Shown: positions 14,801 to 25,377 of the stretch, in pieces | How the letters are laid out: every line of letters begins with the position of its first letter | Numbering within the stretch: position 1 is the first letter of the stretch | Assembly (NCBI GenBank): GCA_001430745.1 | Contig: KQ482040.1 | Coordinates: 815,688-856,942 of the forward strand | Source: Auxenochlorella pyrenoidosa | Taxonomy: Eukaryota; Chlorophyta; Trebouxiophyceae; Chlorellales; Chlorellaceae | Direction: 5' to 3' | DNA: 41,255 nucleotides | The notes under the pieces: generated by a model | Seen by the model: only the letters and a program-made list of their open reading frames with translations | Database searches by the model: none | Told to the model about the DNA's origin: nothing | Translations under genes and position numbers: made by a program

Positions 14801-16360
14801 TGCTGCCACACCCAGCGCCGAAGCCTGGCTGGCTCTGAGCGCCCGCGTGTCTGCCAGCTGGCAGCACGTCAAGGCCCGCCTGCCCAACAACGCTGCACCA
14901 GTGCCAGCTGTGCCTCCGGCTGCTCCCAGCGCAACCGCCCGCGCTGCTGCTGCCCTGGAGACGGCAGTGCAGCGCCTGCGCGCAGCAACCCCCGCTGCCC
15001 TGGCGGGGGCAGCGACTGCCGCCGCAGTGCTGGCAGCGGTTGTCCTCTCAGTGGCGCGCGGCAAGGGGGCCAGCTCGTCGCCTGACACGGCGCCTGAGGA
15101 TGAGGATGTGGCGGCCCCGCTCTTCCCGTCGACAACGCCCGCTATCGGCGGCAGGTGGGCAGAGGGCGCCCGGATGCATGCCCAATAGGGCCAGGGCTTT
15201 CACGGTGGTTTTCTCATGTGCGCAGACTCTGTCTCGAGCCGAATGCCAGCCTTTCCTCAGCCCTGAGTGGTGTTCTGCACTGGTGCAGGGCGCGGCGCCG
15301 GCTGAGCGCGGCGCCAACCCAGGAGCAGGCAGCAGGGCACGATGGCGAGGCGGCGGAGGAGGCGCACGTCACCCCCGCGCCGCCGCCCACCCGCCAGCGC
15401 GCTGCACGCAGCATCCGCGCCACGCCGGGTGAGCAGCACCCCAGGTGGGAGCATGCGTCTGTGTCGCAAGTTCTGATGCGGTCAGACGGACTTTAGCCCA
15501 AACAAGCAAGCAGGCGGGGCAGATCCTCATGCATCGGCCCTGCATGCGTCGGCTCGGAGCATCGAGTCCCAGTCCATGTCATTTGCAGCATTAGGGGTTG
15601 TATGTGCGTTTGGGCTGGCTAGAGGCTCACCCAGCGGCGCTGCCCNNNNNNNNNNNNNNNNNNNNNNNNNNNNNNNNNNNNNNNNNNNNNNNNNNNNNNN
15701 NNNNNNNNNNNNNNNNNNNNNNNNNNNNNNNNNNNNNNNNNNNNNNNNNNNNNNNNNNNNNNNNNNNNNNNNNNNNNNNNNNNNNNNNNNNNNNNNNNNN
15801 NNNNNNNNNNNNNNNNNNNNNNNNNNNNNNNNNNNNNNNNNNNNNNNNNNNNNNNNNNNNNNNNNNNNNNNNNNNNNNNNNNNNNNNNNNNNNNNNNNNN
15901 NNNNNNNNNNNNNNNNNNNNNNNNNNNNNNNNNNNNNNNNNNNNNNNNNNNNNNNNNNNNNNNNNNNNNNNNNNNNNNNNNNNNNNNNNNNNNNNNNNNN
16001 NNNNNNNNNNNNNNNNNNNNNNNNNNNNNNNNNNNNNNNNNNNNNNNNNNNNNNNNNNNNNNNNNNNNNNNNNNNNNNNNNNNNNNNNNNNNNNNNNNNN
16101 NNNNNNNNNNNNNNNNNNNNNNNNNNNNNNNNNNNNNNNNNNNNNNNNNNNNNNNNNNNNNNNNNNNNNNNNNNNNNNNNNNNNNNNNNNNNNNNNNNNN
16201 NNNNNNNNNNNTCCATCAAACATGCCCTCCTGCAGCTGCTGCTCCGCCCACGTCTGCGCCCCGCAGCACCCGCCGCACCGCCCGGGCAGCCGCACTGCCG
16301 GACACTCCAGCCTCCACGGCAGCCGCCCGGCGGCGCTCCACGCGCCTCGCAGGCGCTTGA
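11882..16360 (+). CDS. Alanine/proline-rich protein with two possible membrane segments and a 15-residue repeat; interrupted by a gap
   Basis: Unrecognised. Exons before the gap: 11882-12112, 12327-12396, 12652-12757, 12876-13044, 13313-13832, 13975-15154, 15289-15428 (about 805 residues, phase kept). After the gap a last exon from about 16267 to the TGA at 16358-16360 ends STAARRRSTRLAGA. The N-terminal 330 residues are hydrophilic with many SP/TP sites (RKTPG, ARTPQG, SPNSNPFGD). A first hydrophobic segment, VLLRAVLALCLLGAMLGAPV, lies at about 332-356. It is followed by three copies of a 15-residue unit and one degenerate copy (about 393-452), a long Ala/Pro/Ser-rich stretch, and a second hydrophobic segment AGAATAAAVLAAVVLSVA at about 709-727. 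The basic tail after it has RQRAARSIRATP and RRRSTRLAGA. A membrane protein with a structural role is possible, but I can name no function. Coding is supported by the consistent phase and composition. Confidence 0.7.
14055..14234 (+). repeat. Protein-coding tandem repeat, 15-residue unit (3 copies plus 1 degenerate)
   Basis: Units at 14055-14099, 14100-14144, 14145-14189 and a decayed one at 14190-14234 encode RAAWAQHAAPHYAAL, QAGWVHHAAPHIAPL, KAAWEQHAAPRVSPL and WAACQQHAQAAQIQA. The first three share A-x-W-x-x-H-A-A-P at fixed spacing, while the fourth keeps only part of it. The DNA copies have diverged while the Trp, His and Pro positions are kept, which suggests selection on the protein. 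Confidence 0.75.
15646..16211. other. Assembly gap (566 N)
   Basis: A run of unknown bases inside the alanine-rich membrane protein gene. The last visible exon before it ends in phase 1 at 15428, and at least one exon follows it, so coding sequence may be missing. True gap length is unknown. Confidence 0.99.
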
Positions 16361-16818
16361 GCACTCCAAGTTGGATGCTATTTGGCAGCTATAGCATGAC
16401 ATAATGCTTAATTTGTGCGAATGCAGCGGAACCAAGCAGGCGACCCTGAGCCTGCCTAGTCCTCTTCATCATCTTTCCAGCTTCGACTTGCCTGGGCTTG
16501 AGTTTGCATTGCCACCACATAACTTGATGACGCCGCCACCCTCGAGCTGATTGAAGGAATGCCATTATTGAAGGAATGAGATTTGTGCCCAGCCTGGTGC
16601 GTTAGTCTGCAACCTGCTTCTCGAGCCGTGACCTCTCAGTGCTGGTCGCACATTTGCAACACCAAGGCTTGTTTAAAATCCTTGTCGATGATTAGCCATT
16701 GAAACTCAAGAAGCCCACGCACAGAGCCTTGCTCTCCGTAGCACTGCTGCGCAGCATAGCAGCAGCGGCATGGTGATGGCGGTTGGCGGGCAGGCCATGG
16801 GCAGCATCCATCGCCTGT
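16361..16818. other. Intergenic region before the PAP phosphatase
   Basis: This 458-base stretch lies between two plus-strand genes and is less GC-rich than the genes. It contains a 12-base direct repeat, ATTGAAGGAATG, at 16550-16561 and 16567-16578. No coding segment is seen. It should hold the 3' end of the preceding gene and the promoter of the next. Confidence 0.5.
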
Positions 16819-19455
16819 ATGTTCGCCTGCAGCGCAGCTATTCTTCGATCACTGCTAATCTGTTCACGAGGAAGCGCAGCAGCGCGCTTGTCCTGCCTGC
16901 GACCCGTCTTGAACTGCTGGCAAGCCGCGAGCAGCGTGTCAGGTGAGGCCTTTCCGATCTCCGAATGCGATCCAGATCGAAAAACACCCTGGCATGAAAC
17001 ATCCCGAGCCGCCGCCGCTGCCGCCACTCCGCCCCTGCCGCTCCACCCTGCCGCTGCCGCCACTCCGCCCCTGCCGCTCCACCCTCGCAGGTGCAGGGCC
17101 AGCCGCCGCCATGTCTCTGGACATCAGCCTTTCGCAGCACGTGGAGTGCCAGCACGTGGTGGACATCGCGCGCCAGGCGTGTGAGGCCATCCTCAAGGTG
17201 TACAACAGTGAGGCAAGTGGGGCAGCCGCTTGGAACCCCCTTAGCGCATGTTCAGTTTGTGCCCATGCGCAGCCGGCCCCGCCATCAAGCGCGTATCATT
17301 GCGCCGGATGCGCTTGCTCCTGATGCGCTCGCGCTGCCCCTTCACCCCCGCCAGCAGACCGAGTCCTGGAATGTGGAGCACAAGGCGGATGAGTCGCCGC
17401 TGACACGCGCTGACAAGGAGGCCAATGCTGTCATCTGCGACGGCCTGGCTCGCATCGGTGAGGCCGGCTGGCAAGGGGGAGCTGCTGGTGCTGCTGCTGG
17501 CTGCTGCAGGCGTAGCCAGACTGCTCAGGAGGCCGTGCCAAGTGCGGATGCGTTGCTGCCTGCTGCAAGCATTTCTTCTCAGCTTGGTGGGCAGCGCAAG
17601 GGAAGGTGGCTGCGGTCGGCTGTGCATGCAGGGCAAGAGGCCTGGGCATGAGGCTTGGCTGAGCGCCGCCCTGGGTGCAAGGCATTTCCAGTGCCAAGGC
17701 CGGGGCATGCCTCCTGTCCCTGCTGCAGCCCCGCACATCCCCATTGTGTCTGAGGAGAATCGCCAGGTGCCGTATGAAACACGCAAGGTGAGCGCGTGCT
17801 TCAGTACCACCGTTGAGTTGGGCACCGGGCTGGTGGGGCGCTTTGAGATGGGCACCTGCGGTGCCTGGCGCACAGGGCTGCCGCGCAGCGCAGGCTTCCC
17901 AGTGGTGCGGGGCAGGGAGGGACGGCATGCGCCTCTGCGAGCACGAAAAGCGCACTTGAAGTCTCACGCCAGGCCCCCTGGTCCAGCATGAGAGGTTCGT
18001 GCCCGCTGGCTTCGCCTGGCTCGCACCAACTCCCCTGCCGTCTTTGCCGGCCCCTTGCTGGTGCGGCCACCCGACACGGCTCCAGGTGGCCCACCCGCAC
18101 ACGCTCGTCTCCCACCATGCCCTGCTTGCTCTCAACAGTCAACCCTTGACCCCCAACGTGCGCCGCCCCTGCGCTGCGCAGGGCTACCAGTACAGCTGGT
18201 GCGTGGACCCCCTGGACGGCACCAAGGAGTTTCTGAAGCGCAACGGCCAGTTCACCGTGAACATCGCGCTGCTGCGGGGCAGCCGCCCCGTGCTGGGGGT
18301 GGTGGCCGTGCCCGTGGACGTGAGCCGCCTGGGGGCCCTGTGCGGTCCTCCCTGCTGCGCTGTCCTTCCCTGCTGTGCCATGTGTCGCCCATCCGCCAAG
18401 GCGCAATACCTGGCGCAGACCTGCTGCTGCAGAGCTGGCGCACACCGCTGCCTGCCTCGCGGATGCTGCGTGCCTGCCGCGCACCGCTGTGGCCCCGCGC
18501 TGCTTCAGCTGCGTCTGCCCAATCACGCCGCGGCTGCCGCCCGCGCAGGCTTGGCTGCATCGCCTGCTCAGCGTCGTGCATGCCCCCTCCACGCCATGTG
18601 TGCAGGGCACGGTGTACTGGGCGGCCGAGGGGCAGGGCGCGTATGTGCAGCGCGGCGGGCAGGGCGCGGCGCGCCTGCAGTGCGCAGAGGTGGACCTCGG
18701 CCAGCCGGGCCTGGTTGTGGTGGGCTCTGCCAGCCACCTGACCGATGAGACTCGGGAGTTCGTGGCGCAGCTCAAGGAGCCGAGCTTCAAGCAGCTGGGC
18801 AGCTCGCTCAAGCTGCTGATGGTGCGGCGGGGGGCGCGGGCGCGGCGGGGGTGTCCCGGCACGAGCGATCACTGCGGTGGCGTCCCACAGGCCGCCGCCA
18901 CGCCGGGCAGAAGAAGGGCCGGCAGGCGTGCCAGCAGGCACGCCTGGCAAGCGCGGTGGCCTGAAAAACGGGGCATCTTCCCAGCCTGCGCTCTCCGCTG
19001 CTGCCACGCCTGCCCGCAGGTCGCCGAGGGCGCGGCGCACATCTACCCGCGCCTGGCCCCAACGTGCGAGTGGGACACCGCGGCCGCGCACGTCATCGTG
19101 GAGGAGGCGGGCGGCAGCGTGCTGCAGGCGGGGCTGTGCGACAGCAAGGGCAAGCTGCTGGAGGACTGGAAGGTGGGCCTGCGGGGGGAGTGCTGTTTGT
19201 GTTTGACCCTTGCTTCCTGTGCGGTGTTCCCTGCCACCCAGTTTGCCTGCCGTGCAGTTGCCACACGTCTATGACAGCACCACCGTATGGCCTTGCCGCT
19301 GCTTCCACACTGCCCGCTGACTGCTCGCTGACTGTACTGCGACTGCCAACCATGCGCCCTTGCTGCTGCAGGCGGCGCTGGCCAAGGGCGAGGCGGTGCA
19401 GTACAACAAGGAGAACCCCCTCAACCCCTTCTTTGTGGTGTACGGCAGGCGGTGA
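16819..19455 (+). CDS. 3'(2'),5'-bisphosphate nucleotidase (PAP phosphatase), CysQ/SAL1-like
   Basis: It hydrolyses 3'-phosphoadenosine 5'-phosphate (PAP), the by-product of sulfotransferases, to AMP. Exons: 16819-16942, 17091-17212, 17358-17457 (acceptor could be 3 bases earlier), 17729-17787, 18182-18319, 18606-18821, 19020-19172, 19372-19455; about 331 residues. The lithium-sensitive phosphatase metal motifs are complete: Glu pair in PIVSEENRQ (about 124-125), WCVDPLDGTKEF (Asp at about 144 and 147), and CEWDTAAAH (Asp at about 272). SPLTRADKEAN and GSSLKLLMVAEGAAHIYPRL match bacterial-type CysQ. Exon 1 supplies about 48 basic, Ser/Ala-rich residues (MFACSAAILRSLLICSRGSA), a likely plastid or mitochondrial transit peptide, as in plant SAL1. 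An in-frame ATG at 17111 would give an untargeted form. The intron after exon 2 starts GCAAGT. Confidence 0.92.
17014..17085 (+). repeat. Two perfect copies of a 36-base unit beside a 3' splice site
   Basis: Positions 17014-17049 and 17050-17085 are identical, made of GCCGCTGCCGCCACTCC and a similar C-rich remainder. The second copy ends 5 bases before the CAG acceptor of exon 2 of the PAP phosphatase, so the C-rich tract of that intron has been doubled. Confidence 0.9.
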
Positions 19456-19626
19456 AGGCCCCTGCCACCTGGCTGCTGCCCGCATGGTTCATGCTCCCTG
19501 AATCACAGCATTTGTACAAGGAAAATAGGATTCCCATGCCAGGCGGCTGTGCACAGGGGCCGCCAAGGTAGCTCTGCGGCTGGGCAGGGCTGGGCAGGCT
19601 CGAGCAAGCAGCACCAGCTCCACGCG

Positions 19627-22600
19627 TCAGTACTCCAGCAGCATGCGCTGGCTGTGCTGCAGGGCCGCCACCACCTGCTGCTCCAGCACCGCATGGTCTG
19701 CATCAGGGTCCTCCGGGAATGTGCCGCCGCTGCCCAGCGGGATGTCCCCCAGGGCCGAGCCGGCCTGGCTGTCGGCGCTGCTCAGCTCTGCCAGCCAGAT
19801 GGACACCACCGCGTCCTGCTGCGTCACCTGCGGGGCGGAGCGGGACGGGAGGGCGGCCGGGGAGGGCGGCCGGTGCACGCCACAGCGGGACTGGGAGGCT
19901 CGCTACAGAATGATGCAGGCTCTGACCGCTGGCACAAGCATCACAGCGCCGCCGTCTGTGCAGATGCAAGAGTGTTCCAGGCTTCCCGGCATGTGCAAAG
20001 CAGGACATGCGGCAAAGCACACGGGCCGCCTCTGCATTGCGCTTTTGCCCCCGACGGGCCCCCGGGCTGCAGGCACGCCGAGCCGCCCACCTGCGGCCGT
20101 GCCATGAGTCGCGCATGCGCCTGCGCCACCCGCACCAGGCTCTCCAGCATGCGCACGGTGGTGCGGCTGCCCTGCCGCGCCTCGTGCTGCCGGCGCAGCT
20201 GGTAGTAAGCAGACAGCAGGCCCTGGGCGTCCTCGGACAGGCTGGGGCTGCCCGCGGTCCTGGCCCACTTGATGTACTGCCGCAGGGAGGCCAGCGGCCA
20301 GCCCTGCAGCAGAAAAAGTAGCGGGAGGGCTCCCTTGCTGCTGCCCGGCAGACACTCCTGCACTTCTTGCTGTTCAGGATGTTTTCCCGCAGCTGCAGAG
20401 CTTCCTGCTGCCGCGCCCAGGCGCGAGCCAGGCATGAGCCCCGCCAAGAGTGCTCCTTCCGCGGCAGCAGGCAGCAGGTGAGACAGCACAGCGTGCCACA
20501 GCTGCGCGTTTTGCCACCCTCACCTCTGCTTCATCTGCTGCTGCCTGCTGCTGCTGCTGGCGCTGCTGGCGGGCGCAGCTGCTGGCGCCGCTGCTGGCGC
20601 CCCCTCTCCGGTAGTGGGTGTCCAGGATGTGCGTTGCCACCACCTCGTCCCACTGCATTGCACACATGGAAGCAAGCATGACAAGGGTGTGCGTTGCCAC
20701 CACCTCGTCCCACTGCATTGCACACATGGAAGCAAACATGACAAGGGCATGCTCGCTGCCAATGCTGGCATGCTCGCTGGCATGGCCCACAGCAGCCCGC
20801 CGTGGCGGCTGCGTCCCCCCTGGTGCCCCTTGCTCGCCGAAGTGCAGGAAGGGGGTCACCTCTGGGCTGAGCTGGTCCAGCAGCAGGATGATGATGTCGA
20901 AGCGGGAGAGCAGTGGGCCGCCGATGTTCAGCTGCGCCGACAGCGGCAGCCGGGGGTTGTACCTGCGGGGGGAGGGGGCTGGGGGCGGCGCACGCATAGC
21001 GCTGGCGTGCACGGACGCACAGAGCTGCGCAGAGCGCGGGGCGCGACGCAGGGCCGGTGCATCCGCCGGCTGCACAGATGAGCCACTCACGCAAAGAGGT
21101 TGCGGCTGTGGCAAAGCCTGGCGGGTGCGAGGTGGCAACTCACCGCTGGTTGCGGCCCGGGTTGCACGTTGCAAACACGGCGGCGCGCGTGTGCAGCGTC
21201 CTGCATGGCACACAGAGGTCTTCATGCCGTGAAACCCCCGCCAGGCCAACTGCCACCCGCTACCCCTTGGCAGTGCTGCGGCGCATGGCCTGCCGGCTGC
21301 CTGCCAACTGGCTGGCTGCACCACAGGCAGCCCTGGCGCGTGGGACGCCGTGGGCACTCACACCATCATGCCTGCCTTGGCCACGGATGTGGTCTGCTGC
21401 TCCATCGCCTCGTGTATGCTGGCCCTGCGTGGGGGCAAGGGGGCAGCACCATGGCCAGGCCACAGGGTAGGCACATGGAAGCCATACTCACCCACGGCTG
21501 CCACGGAAATAAGCCACTTTGAGGAGACGGCTGACAGATGTGCTGGCAGCCGCCTGGCAGGCACCCAAATGGAATGGGAATGCACATCCTGGCTGTGTTC
21601 TGCGTGCCTGCCCTTCTCCGGAATGCCATCGAACTCGTCTATGAGGCACACCCCGCCATCTGCGAGCACAAGCGCTCCCGCCTCCAGCGTCCACCCCCCA
21701 GAGTCCTGCCAGCAGGGAAAGGCAGCGGCATGGCTTCAAGGCAGGCTGGAACGGGCTGCAGGGCAAACAGAGCGCGGTGTGCAGCTTTGTTGGCATAAAT
21801 TGGCAGGGACATGCAGGCATGGAGTTCTGCGCTCACGAGCAGGCGCAGGGTCATGGTGCCACGTTCGAGCTACGCAGTCACAGCATGGCATTTCAGCCGT
21901 CCCACGCACCTGCACCGCAGATGCGGTGAGGCCCGCACTGGTGGTGGCACGCCCGTTGGTGATGACAGCACGGGAGGCCAGCTTGGAGACATACCTGCCA
22001 GGTGCGCAGGCAAAACCCACATGAGGCACCAAAACAACGCAACAAGCGCTGCCAAAAGGCAGGCAGGCCTGTCGTCCGGCAAGCCCCAGCACAACACGCT
22101 GGCTGTGTCACAAGCAACTGAGCGCCACCAAGGCGGGACGCCCACACCCGCCCACCCCCTCACTTTTGGAACTGGCTCTTGCCGGTGCCGGGGTCGCCCA
22201 CCAGCAGCATGTGCACCTCCCCCCGGATGCGGGTCCCGCTGCCGTCCTGCCGCTCCACCCCGCCAATCAGCATCAGCAGCGTGGCCAGCTTGACGTGGAA
22301 CAGGCCGTGCAGCTCGGGGCAGATGCTGGCCACAATCTGGGCGGTGGGCAGAGGGGCGGGCGCGACGGGCTCCGTCACCTTGCCGGACAGGGAGGAACTT
22401 GATGACCGACCAAGCCCGAGAAACGGCAGGAAGGCGAGGGGAAGCAGGAGGGCTCCCAACTATCTACATGTCCTCAAGCACAGCACACCAGGTGCGCGCG
22501 GCGGTCGGCAGCGACATGCCACGCGCACCTTGTTGCGCCCCAGCAGCGGGCAGCCGGCGTGGGCCCGCCAAAACTGGGCAAACGTTTGCGCCGCCTCCAG

Positions 22601-24621
22601 CGTCACCTCCACCTCAGCCTTGCGCTCGCTGGCGACGCTCAGGTCGGTGGCCTGCAGCGCCAGGCCGACCTGCAGCGCAGCCAAGCAGACAAGCTGGGGG
22701 CCTAGGTGCCGACGTGCCTTTGACCCTAGTCGGCCTGCGCTCGCATGGCAGTGTGCACCCCATTGCTTGGCGGCAGTGTGGTGTGGGTGGCCGGCGTCGC
22801 AAAGGCGTTGACATGGCCAAGCAGGTGCAGTGCTCACCTGGCAGCGCATGCCGGGGATCATTGGCCCGAACTGGCGGATCACAACGCCCGAGACCTCCAC
22901 CTCGTCTGCAAAGGGGCACAATACGGAGTCAGGGGACTGTGCACGCAAGGTTGATCCAAGGGTGTTAAGCCCCATTACTCGCTGTGTGATTTCAGCAGCT
23001 GCACTCTACAGGCAGGAACGCTGCGCCTTGAGCACAGCGCAGCGCTTTGCAGGAGCAGTTTTGTTGGCAATGAGTCTGCCCAGCAGGTGGCAAACCCAGA
23101 CTGGGGCACCCACCTCCAACCTGCACCCCAGCGTCTGCCAAGTCATCGAGCAGCAGCACCGTGAGCGCCCGCGGGCTGCCCGAGCCGCCCTGCTCCTGCT
23201 CCTGGATGCGCACCTCCTGCCAGTTTGTGAAGGCAGACATGCCGTCGTCATGCCTGCATGACATGGCGCGTGGCGCGGCGAAAGCACGTTGATGCCAGTG
23301 GACAGGCGCAGTTGGTCGACGCCAGACTGTGTGGCAAGCTGGAAACGCAACATGCTCGGGTAAACCCGGCGCCTCAAAGAAGACTCGGGCTCCTCTGCAA
23401 CAACAATGGTTGACTGCTCCTGCGTGCAGGCAGAGCCAGGCGCCCCACCTGAACTCCTTGCTCTTGCACTCCCGCTTCTGTGTGGGGCACACCCGTGGGA
23501 TGCGCATCTGCCCGCCCATCTCAATGTCTGCCTCGACTACGAAACTGCACAGGGCAGCAGGGCAGGGGCCGCGCTGGATAGGCTGTGGCAAAGCTGGAGG
23601 CCTGTGTAGCACAGGGCATCCAGTTGATGGGCCAGGGATGAATGGCTGTGCAGCGGACTGCCTGGCTGTGTGCCTCCAATCATGGGCATGTAGCAAAATC
23701 GTGTGGAAAAATCTGCGCCTGCCTGTGCTTGCAGCGGCAGCACTCGTACACGCGCCGGACCTCCAGAGCTTTGACCGGCCCTGCAGGAGTGGTGCACCAC
23801 CCACATGCGTGAGCCCTGGTCCCAGGCGCTTAGACAGGGCGAGCCGCCCAGCACCCACATGCCTGTTAATGGCTGCCAGAGCAACTGACACATGTCAAGC
23901 CTGGGTCGGTGCCACGACTTGCCTGTTTTGGTGACGGTGCCCGCCACAGTGAGTAGGCGGCCGGCGTGTGCAGCACCTACGCCAGAGGGGGTGGGGCAGG
24001 CGTCGCGCGCCGTGCTGTCGTGGTGCAGCGCCAGACCCGACAGCCGAGCATGGACCGCGGGCTTGGGCATGAGGGCGGTGCTGCTGGGGTGCTCTGCCAG
24101 CAGCACCTCCTGTGCTCGGTAGAGCGCGTCATCCAGCAGGGGCAGCAGCTGCAGGTGCAGGGAGCACGAAACACAGGCTTCTCTTGACAGGTTGGGTAGG
24201 TACCAAGGTGCTGCGCAACTGCGCGCGTGCACAGCAGGCCTGCCCCACAGCGTGCCAAGCACGCCCCGCCAGCGAGCGCACCTTGCGCGGCATCGCCAGC
24301 ACCATCTCCGCGGCGCCGTGGTTGAACACCGACAGCTCTGCCAGGCTGATGCGCACGCCGTAGTGGGCATCCGGGTCCGGGGCTTGTAGCACGGCCAGCA
24401 GCTCCTGCAGCGAGCCAGCATGAGCGGCCACCGGGGAGGGGTGCGCACCGCGCTGAGGTCCACGGGCAGGTTGACGCCCTGCGGTGGGGCTTCGCTCTCA
24501 GAGTCTAGCCTGAAGCCCTACGTGCGTGCGTGTAGGCAGTGCCCACCTTGCGGCGGGTGGCCAGCAGGAAGGGCACAAAGACGTCGGAGGCGATGTCGGC
24601 GGCGGGAGGCGTCGCCGCCAT
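19627..24621 (-). CDS. MCM9: MCM9-like DNA helicase
   Basis: MCM9 is an AAA+ helicase that works with MCM8 in homologous recombination and repair, not in origin licensing. Exons: 24621-24547, 24478-24449, 24404-24282, 24148-23923, 23780-23723, 23544-23449, 23253-23114, 22905-22838, 22669-22529, 22336-22164, 21994-21910, 21705-21608, 21424-21362, 21200-21144, 20962-20860, 20652-20524 (or from 20712), 20303-20091, 19827-19627; 692 or 712 residues. In order: N-terminal domain with [17 protein letters not shown] fold with [14 protein letters not shown]; zinc-finger cysteines in [10 protein letters not shown] and CPTQKREC; Walker [10 protein letters not shown] (about 366); Walker [24 protein letters not shown]; arginine finger GGPLLSRFD; sensor region [20 protein letters not shown]. 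These fit MCM9 better than MCM2-8. It ends soon after the helicase core, without the long tail of animal MCM9. Three introns start with GC. The join 20524 to 20303 is less certain. Confidence 0.92.
20628..20747 (-). repeat. 60-base tandem duplication across a 3' splice site of MCM9
   Basis: Copies 20628-20687 and 20688-20747 differ at one base (20676 G versus 20736 A). Each copy carries the end of an intron with its ATGCAG acceptor and the first codons of the exon (WDEVVATH). The gene therefore has two equivalent acceptors 60 bases apart, and the extra 20 codons between them are open and in frame. Confidence 0.95.
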
Positions 24622-25377
24622 GGCGGCGTCGGCTGGCCGCCGTTGACAGGGAAAGTACGACGATCCGACCCTGCTGTTCCTGCCAATGTCTGCTACAGGC
24701 CCTGCGAGTTACCTCCGCGAGAAAGGCGACGACTTTGAAACAAAGGCGGGTCTGGGGGGGAGATCTTGGAAATGCTTGGGCGATCAAATGTCGCAAGCAA
24801 CCAACGAAATGAACAAAGACGACGAGGGATGGCAAGAGCCGCCACACTGCCGCCAGGCGGCCTGTGCGTGTTGCAATCAGCTCGTTGCTCACTGTCCATC
24901 AATTCAGCGCATTCAAGAGCCCGGCTTCCCCCATCTTATCCGGCACCAGAATTTCTCAGCCCAGAGGACCTGTCAGCAATGTTAGTATTGAGGGCATCTG
25001 ATTTGCGAGTCAACCGGAGCGCCGAAACCGTACCGGCGGCAAGTCGGCGAATGCATGTCCACCGAGCACCTGCCTGTTATCCCTCATTCATACCATGGGT
25101 CGTTGAGGCTCATGTGGCACCACCTCTGCGCGCTGGGTCAGAAACCCTTTGCCTGAGCTCCTGCACGGCTGCACTAGCATGAGCGCTGAGCCGCTAGCCG
25201 CCTGACATGGCCTTGCTCCTGTGGACTTGCAACTGCTTGTATATCCACAATTTGCACCTCTGCGCAATTTAAAATTCCCTCCTGCTGTGAGCTCTCCCTT
25301 TCCCCCCCACCAGACAAGCGGGCGGCCACTGCGCAAGCGGCGTCCAACAGGCCAGCTCCCATGCCCTGCGGTCGCCC
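24622..25377. other. Divergent intergenic region between MCM9 and the GT92-like gene
   Basis: Both genes read outward from this 756-base stretch, so it should contain both promoters. An AT-richer patch, CAATTTAAAATTCCC, lies at about 25264-25278, upstream of the plus-strand gene. No coding segment is evident. Confidence 0.5.

Noticed and set aside
13082..15085. Very long plus-strand open frame (667 codons)
   Set aside because: It is partly exon 5 of the alanine-rich protein and then runs out of frame in the next exon with random composition; GC-rich DNA has few stop codons.
15527..16435. Open frames crossing the N runs
   Set aside because: They are open only because unknown bases contain no stop codons.
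20352..20392. Possible extra MCM9 exon ([12 protein letters not shown])
   Set aside because: It has a good acceptor but no donor that keeps phase 0, and the family aligns directly from the exon ending at 20524 to the one starting at 20303.
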